This document shows positions 58,560 through 64,000 of a DNA stretch of 64,000 nucleotides, in pieces (within the stretch, counting starts at the first letter, position 1; every line of letters starts with the position of its first letter). This stretch comes from Kappaphycus alvarezii. Lineage: Eukaryota > Rhodophyta > Florideophyceae > Gigartinales > Solieriaceae. The notes below the pieces were generated by a model. The model saw only the letters and a program-made list of their open reading frames with translations, searched no databases and was not told the DNA's origin. A program made the translations under genes and the position numbers. Where the stretch lies: contig NADL03000471.1 in the NCBI GenBank assembly GCA_002205965.3, positions 310,001 to 374,000 on the forward strand. The letters run 5' to 3'.

Positions 58560-59610
58560 TTCACTTAACCCAACAGAGCAGGACCTTCACGGGTTTCACG
58601 AACACTATATTTACGTATGAATAATGAGTAGCTCCTCCAAAACCCTCGAGCAAATCTGTATACCTATTTGGAATTGAACAAAGTAGAGAACGAATAACAG
58701 ATCTGGGCATCTCACTCCAACATTGTTTCACAAAAGTAATAAGCTCTTTAACTGACCCAAGCTGCCTTACATTCATGCATAATTTTCATACTAGCTATAC
58801 AAAAGCATTATCGATCGGGTTAAAGTCCGGAGTACGCACGAGCCAGTACATTCGACGAATTCTATTCTCAAAAAATTACTTCCTCGGGTTTGATCATATG
58901 GATGGGTGCATTATCTTGCTGTCAAGTGCAGTCTAAAGAGATAAAAATGCCCGCAAAATGAAGCGTGTGTTCTTTAATCTCCTTTAGATAGATTATCATC
59001 GTATTTATTCCATTCAAAAAAAACAAATTGATCTTCCCAATGCCGTAGGTCATCCCCAGAACATTGCAACACAAACATCCTTCCGCCTTCTACTAAGAAT
59101 CGTTGAGTTGCTACTAAAACCATGTCACTACGACTGAAAGCCATCTGGAACATCCAAACAGAAGAGTTTCTCATCGCTGAACAAAAAATTCCACTTCCCA
59201 TGGTTTCACGTATCACGATCTCTTTCCAACTTTGGAAAATTTTCTTTATGATTGTTAACTTAACGAGGGGATTTTTTGTGGGTTTAAAAAGCCCATGTGG
59301 AGATTATTAGCCAAAAGTGCTCGCGTAAGCGATACAGAGGCAGGCAGCCTACGTTTTTTTGCAAGGACCGGGCAGTGTCCGCACATTTCCGGGTTTCTCG
59401 GAAGAGATCACTCCGATAAAGCTCGCTCATTTTTGTGTAGCGGCCCAGACGAGGCTTTCGGTGCTTTCTTTTGTATCTTTGAGGAATTTTTAAACCGCAG
59501 CTCGGCTGCGTTCAATATACCTTGCAATTTCAGCATCAGATTTTCCTTCCTGGTGTATTGAAAGGATTTCCCACTTTCCGTCGGTAATGCTTTTCCTCGC
59601 GGCATTTATG
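58560..59610 (-). pseudogene. Decayed Tc1/mariner transposase, copy 1
   Basis: Minus-strand fragments: MPRGKALPTESGKSFQY near 59,600 (amino helix-turn-helix region), then a catalytic-domain fragment around 59,190 (NFLFSDEKLFCLDVPDGFQ in a broken frame, with the SDEK Asp), and finally SVKELITFVKQCWSEMPRSV and LLEGFGGATHY at the carboxyl end (58,630-58,760). Stops and frame changes occur throughout. It differs clearly from copy 2, so the two are separate insertions of different families. Confidence 0.8.
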
Positions 59611-59889
59611 CCTCCAAAATTTGGTATAGGATGAGCACAGTGTGGTGTGAGAGAATGCGATGCATTCATATCTGGTAATAATTTTTTAAATATACGTGTA
59701 TAGCTTATTCAACTGTAATGAGAGGGATGTTCCATAATTATAAGCGGCAGTGTGCAAAGAATTGCATGCAATAGTAATAGGGTATTCAATTAATTTAAAT
59801 TGCCCAGTTAAATGCGATTAGAGGAACGAACGTCAGTTAGGACAGTGATTTCGGACGAACTAATAATAGAACCAAGAAAAACACATCCG

Positions 59890-60960
59890 CTTATTATTTA
59901 AACCCTTTCAATAATGGGTACAATTCCCTTTTTTCAATAAACTCTATGGAACGACGCGACATGGACTGGAAAAGCGTTTTTAAAATGTTCCGGTCAATTC
60001 GTGACCATGCGTCATTAATGTACTCTTCCAAATCTTCCGAAGTATGAAAATGGCGGTTATTTTTGTAGGCTGCCCCTGCGAAAAAGCCCGAAAAGTTCTT
60101 AAGACGGTTTAAATCGGGCTTTTTTGCGGACATGGACAGTTTGTAAACATAATTACAGTCCAAACAGGATCCCGTGTAATCACTTCTTTCAGTAGCAGCA
60201 TTGTCTTGCTGCAAAATAAAGGTTTTACCTACTAAAATCTCTGCAAATGGCAATGGGGCAGCGGCAAATACATCAAAGTAAAGCTTGTAGTCCTTTTTTC
60301 GAGAATAGTGGCGATCTGCGATACAAATTCGTGCGAAATATCCCCCAAACCATTAATGATATTACCTTCTGTTGTCGACTGGATTAAACCTCTGGTTTTT
60401 ACCTCAAATCATGCCAATAATAGTAAAATTCATTTGGTTCATCCAGATTGAACTTCTTCTCATCTGTAAATATTACATTCTTGCAATCAGAGAGAGACTA
60501 AATAACGTGATTATTTGCCCATTCAACAAGTGCTTTTTTGTGATCAACTGTCATCACGGGGACAGTTTTCTTCTTCTTGTAGATCATATGAACACTTCCC
60601 AACAATATCCGCTGTACTCTTAGTTCTGAAATTGATAGATTAAGATTTTTTTCAGTTCGCGAGCAGTGTATTTAATTGCTAAGGCATGTCAAAAAAGTGC
60701 CCGGAGTTGCGTGCTTGTTGATTTTTTTCGAGGAACTGCCTTTTTCCCCGTTTTCGGAATTTTTTGATACACAATAAAGTTATGCAAAGCAATTTTGGAG
60801 CGCTTAATGATCTGAGCAATTTTTCTTTCAGATGTTATTTCGTGAAATAATGCGAGAATCGTTCCTCATTGTTTGCTGTTCTTGCTGGTCTTTTGGGGTT
60901 CATTTTGCTTCCTAGCGTACTCAATAAAGAACAAAGTCCGTTTCATATTGTATGGTACTG
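59890..60960 (-). pseudogene. Decayed Tc1/mariner transposase, copy 2
   Basis: On the minus strand the pieces in order are a helix-turn-helix part, NVIFTDEKKFNLDEPNEF near 60,440 (first Asp), TFILQQDNAATERSD near 60,210 (second Asp in QDNA), KKPDLNRLKNFSGFFAGAAY (corresponding to the usual SPDLNPIENLW block, altered, with the acidic catalytic residue apparently lost) and AWSRIDRNILKTLFQSM. The 120-codon end at 59894-60253 is open. Similar 25-base sequences, TTTCGGACGAACTAATAATA and TTTCGTGCGAAATAATAACA (each followed by GAACC), lie at 59,849 and 61,006 on either side. Confidence 0.85.
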
Positions 60961-61405
60961 TGGGCTAGGCTCTAAAGTTGGTTTTCAGAGTTGATCCTAA
61001 GAATGTTTCGTGCGAAATAATAACAGAACCTATAAAATGGGGTAGTCATGTAGCATAGATGCAAGAAAAGTGTTTATTTTAGGAGTTTATTTAGTCTCTA
61101 TTGTCAGCTAAATTGTTCTCGAATAACATCCGCACCTAGTAGCGTTCCTTTTGAACTGAGGCTGACATTCAAAGCTTGATCCTAACATTATTTAGGGGAG
61201 AGTAGATAAAGAACACTAGATTCCCTCTGTGGGATACGAGAGAAGGACAAATTTCCATCTTACAAAAATCCTTCATGGTAGCATCGCACTGAGTCAACCT
61301 TGCCCCCTTTCCTCCATCACTCAACAATCAGCATCTATCACAATCTTCCCCACCTCTGACTAGCCTCACCACAAAAATCTATCAAGTTTTCATTTATAGT
61401 TGAAA

Positions 61406-61497
61406 GACTTTAAACAAGAGTCCGCGGACTATAAAACACAGTCGGCAGACTCTAGATAAGAGTCTTCTGGACTTGAAACTTCTTCCGTCCGGACAAC
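61406..61497. repeat. Degenerate 21-22-bp tandem repeat
   Basis: Units begin GACTTTAAAC (61,406), GACTATAAAA (61,427), GACTCTAGAT (61,448), GACTTGAAAC (61,470) and GACAACGGTA (61,492). Most continue with AGAGTC or CAGTC. Two more similar units occur at 61,617 and 61,639, also 22 apart. Confidence 0.75.
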
Positions 61498-62124
61498 GGT
61501 AAAATAAATCCCCATACCGGGCTGAAATATAATACGTGGGTAGACGCTTGAGCGCTTTTCTTAGACAGCTCGAGCGCAGGGATCATCAAGGGCAGGATTG
61601 CCCGGGCAAGTCGACAGACTATAAATTAGAGTTTACCGTACTTTAAATGATTCTAAGTAACGGAGGCAACTTGAAGTAATTTGACCTCGTTGACGTGCTC
61701 CCCCCACCAGTCGAGCCTGCTCAGCAGATAATGGTGTCGCTCGAAAGATCTGGTGGAAAGCTAGCGAGATATCTGACACGGTGTTCTACGGAATACAAGC
61801 TTAGAAGAACTGAAAAACTTCTCGTAATAGGCCAAACCGACATTAGAAGAGGAAAAGTCTCTGACTTTGTAATATTTCGGGGGAAGCTCTCGTAGAGATC
61901 AATTGGGCCTGCATCTTCTTTGCGTTGAGGTGGAAAGCAGTGACTTTAATTCGCATCACATATGGATTGTCTAGTCAGGGGCAGAGAGTCCGCACTCTAA
62001 GCGATACTTCATGTTAGTGTATTGTGCTGCGCTCCACTTGAATTCGTGAAGGGAAGAGTTAGTCAACTCAAGATAACCCGACTCACCCGGAGAGTCTCAA
62101 GGGGGGCCAGTGTTCCGATACCTC

Positions 62125-62236
62125 TACATAGAAAAGAAAAAATACAAAAAATAACGCGAAAGAAAGAAAGCAAACAAAAGGAAAACAAATAAAACACAAA
62201 GAAAGAAAGAAAACCAAAAAAAAGAAAGAAAAGAAA
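62125..62236. repeat. GAAA-rich simple-sequence tract
   Basis: About 110 bases of nearly pure A and G on the plus strand, with several GAAAGAAAGAAA runs and AAAACAAA interruptions. Confidence 0.85.
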
Positions 62237-62396
62237 TTGTGTAGAATAGAAATAACAAGCCGTTTTAGAAAGCCAAAGCCTATCATTATGGCCATTAGCT
62301 TACAAGACTAGCCCAAGCCCCGCTCAAAACCCGCTCAAAAATTATCGGCTTCCTAGATCGTCGTACTACTCGTTCCCTAACTACAGGTGATTCATT

Positions 62397-63783
62397 ATGG
62401 ATCCATGCAGAGGCTCCCTAAGCCTATTTCGAATTGAACATCTCGAGCAACCCTCTGATTACATCATACAGACGAGACGGATCAGGGCCATCCTGAGAGC
62501 AGATGATAACACCATGATTGGAGTGCTTGGCGAACCAACAACGCACTCCGCAGCCGCGAGGAACGAATGATTGAAACGATCCGCCAAAGCAAAAAGTATC
62601 ATCTCTCTAGGCTTTGGTGCCTCTATCATGGCCTAGTTAAGAATCATCACTGATGATGACACGAAAACCGCCTTGTATCTCTGGATTGAGTTGAAGCGTA
62701 TCTATACGGCCTCTAACGAAAAAGCCATCCAAATAATCCAAAAAAGGTTAGACAGGCTCTTGTCCGACGAGAGCATAGATTGGCACAGACAAGTCTCTCT
62801 GTTTAACAGAATCTGCGGAGAATTAGAAACATATGATGGAGAATTGCCGGATCTAGAGAAGACTTCGAAACTGATTAGGTCTCTCCCTCCTTCCTTTGCA
62901 GCTCTAACGATGGTCTCCAAGATCACCAACGCATCCTTTCAGGACGTCTTAAATGCTCTTCAAGCGGGATTCACTAGAAGGGTGAACCTAAAAAACCCTA
63001 CCATCGCCCCTCAAAGGCAAGAGTTCATTTAAGCTAACGTGACGTACGGCACACGAGGATACGTTGGAGGACGTGGGAGGAGTTTCTCATACGCCAGATG
63101 GGGACATTTTCGTGGAAAATGTCGAGGTTGACGTCGTATTGGGCAAATAAGACCACCACGAAACTGCCATTACTGCTGAAAAACCCGGCCATTTCATGAA
63201 CATCTGTCGGAAATGTCTCGAAGATGAAAAAAATGGGCGAATTCGTATAACGAGCAGTGCAGGTAGGGGAACTGCGTCACTATTCGCGAGCTGAGCGGGA
63301 ATGGAATAGGCAAAGTAACCACAGACACCGGGGGTCCCAAAACATCCAAATGGTCCACTTGTGCCTTCAGAAAACACCACCGTGGCTCTCACGAATACGC
63401 ATAACGTTGCAAAATTCTCAGAATCCCACCGAGTTCCAATAACGGTCAAAGATCGATCAGGAGCCTCTTTACCTCGCAAAAACGGCAAAATGCAAGTTTC
63501 GAAGTCATGTGGCAAAAATGGGAGGACAGAAAACCGAGACCACGCTCAGCGACTCCTGTGCAACACACCATTTCGTTCATGATAGATCCTCATTTAAGTC
63601 CTACGGTCCCGTTTCCAAAGAAACTGTGCAAGCAGCAGCCGATAATTCGCCTCTTCTCAGTAAGGGCCTACTGTGGTTATCTTTGCAGTGCGGGACATAT
63701 GTCGTAGCCTACCATGCACCTCATGTCGGAATAGAGATGCTGGCTGTTAACCAGCTCACGAAACCTTTTAACGTGATATTCTA
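62397..63783 (+). mobile_element. Ty1/copia element, gag and protease start, decayed and cut by the window edge
   Basis: The gag frame opens at an ATG near 62,397 and runs with stops and frame changes to 63,032. The 119-codon run at 62673-63032 holds LWIELKRIYTASNEKAI, LPPSFAALTMVSKITNASFQ and DVLNALQAGFTRR, the copia UBN2-type gag pattern. At about 63,530-63,780 the protease reads LSDSCATHHFVHDRSSF, where the family has DSGA (the catalytic Gly is Cys), and continues to GIEMLAVNQLTKPFNVIF. Integrase and reverse transcriptase would lie beyond 64,000. Confidence 0.8.
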
Positions 63784-64000
63784 AGGGTCTCTGTTCCAAC
63801 ACAATGAGTGCTCTATCTTTAGATAAGGCTCCTTGTGCATCGAATATATGTTGCGATTATGCCCATAAATCACCAAATACCCTGATAGTACCCTTCCAGT
63901 AACCTGTACCAAAAATTTACACTGTAAGAAGACATCAGTACAACTGTACCCACGCACCAGTGTAAAAAATAAGATCATACCTCTTTGTACCAAGCCAATG
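63784..64000. other. Right edge, probably interior of the copia element
   Basis: No clear coding continuation is visible in these 217 bases. If the copia element is intact in order, this should be the protease-integrase junction, but the frame is lost. Confidence 0.4.

Larger units (their letters stand above)
61031..62396. other. Region upstream of the copia gag
   Basis: No gene is recognised. It probably includes the 5' LTR and leader of the copia element, but only one end of that element is in the window, so the LTR cannot be delimited by comparison. It contains the 21-22-bp repeat at 61,406 and the GAAA-rich tract at 62,125. Confidence 0.5.

Noticed and set aside
1-64000. CRISPR arrays, bacterial operons or bacterial promoters
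   Set aside because: All recognised genes are eukaryotic, one has a spliceosomal intron, and the tandem repeats found (18, 21-22, 117 bp) lack the spacer structure of CRISPR.

Overview
The window is nuclear DNA from a photosynthetic eukaryote, most likely a red alga (Rhodophyta). The main evidence is a nuclear gene for a PebA/PebB-type ferredoxin-dependent bilin reductase with a presequence. This enzyme makes phycoerythrobilin for phycobiliproteins. It sits among ordinary eukaryotic housekeeping genes that have almost no introns. The genus cannot be named from the sequence alone.

Layout. (1) 1-15,270: AT-rich DNA with no recognisable gene, a few coding-like scraps and short ORFs. (2) 15,271-33,739: a compact gene island of eight genes on strictly alternating strands: ERCC4/XPF (+), RPLP2 (-), RPL12 (+, one intron), bilin reductase (-), DDX47-like RNA helicase (+), POLE/POL2 (-), a tRNA-guanine transglycosylase (+) and a probable AAR2 (-). 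Neighbours share either a head-to-head promoter or a short tail-to-tail junction; the last pair overlaps at its stop codons. (3) 33,740-37,193: intergenic DNA with palindromes of the TACTGTACAGTA type. (4) 37,199-43,483: a complete but mutated Ty3/gypsy chromovirus-type LTR retrotransposon with two LTRs, a 5-bp target duplication, PBS and PPT. (5) 43,489-61,030: a dense collection of DNA transposons: a decayed hAT, a PIF/Harbinger pair (Myb/SANT-like gene plus DDE gene), one intact DDE_Tnp_4 ORF, a decayed pogo/Tigger and two decayed Tc1/mariner copies. Between them lie a purine-rich block, a 117-bp tandem repeat and one possible small membrane-protein gene. (6) 61,031-64,000: a 21-22-bp degenerate repeat and the start of a decayed Ty1/copia element that runs off the right edge.

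A pattern runs through the host genes and the transposons. Conserved reading frames are broken at single points, and in nearly every case the break looks like one missing base, often in a homopolymer (XPF, bilin reductase, DDX47, POLE three times, AAR2, probably TGT, Ty3 twice, Harbinger once). The simplest reading is residual sequencing or assembly error, so the host genes are annotated as probably functional. A biological -1 frameshift signal cannot be excluded from the sequence alone.

Functionally the island covers DNA repair (XPF), leading-strand replication (Pol epsilon), ribosome structure (P2, L12), pre-rRNA processing (DDX47), spliceosome assembly (AAR2), tRNA modification (TGT) and light-harvesting pigment synthesis (bilin reductase). 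I see no common pathway; they look like neighbours in a compact housekeeping block.
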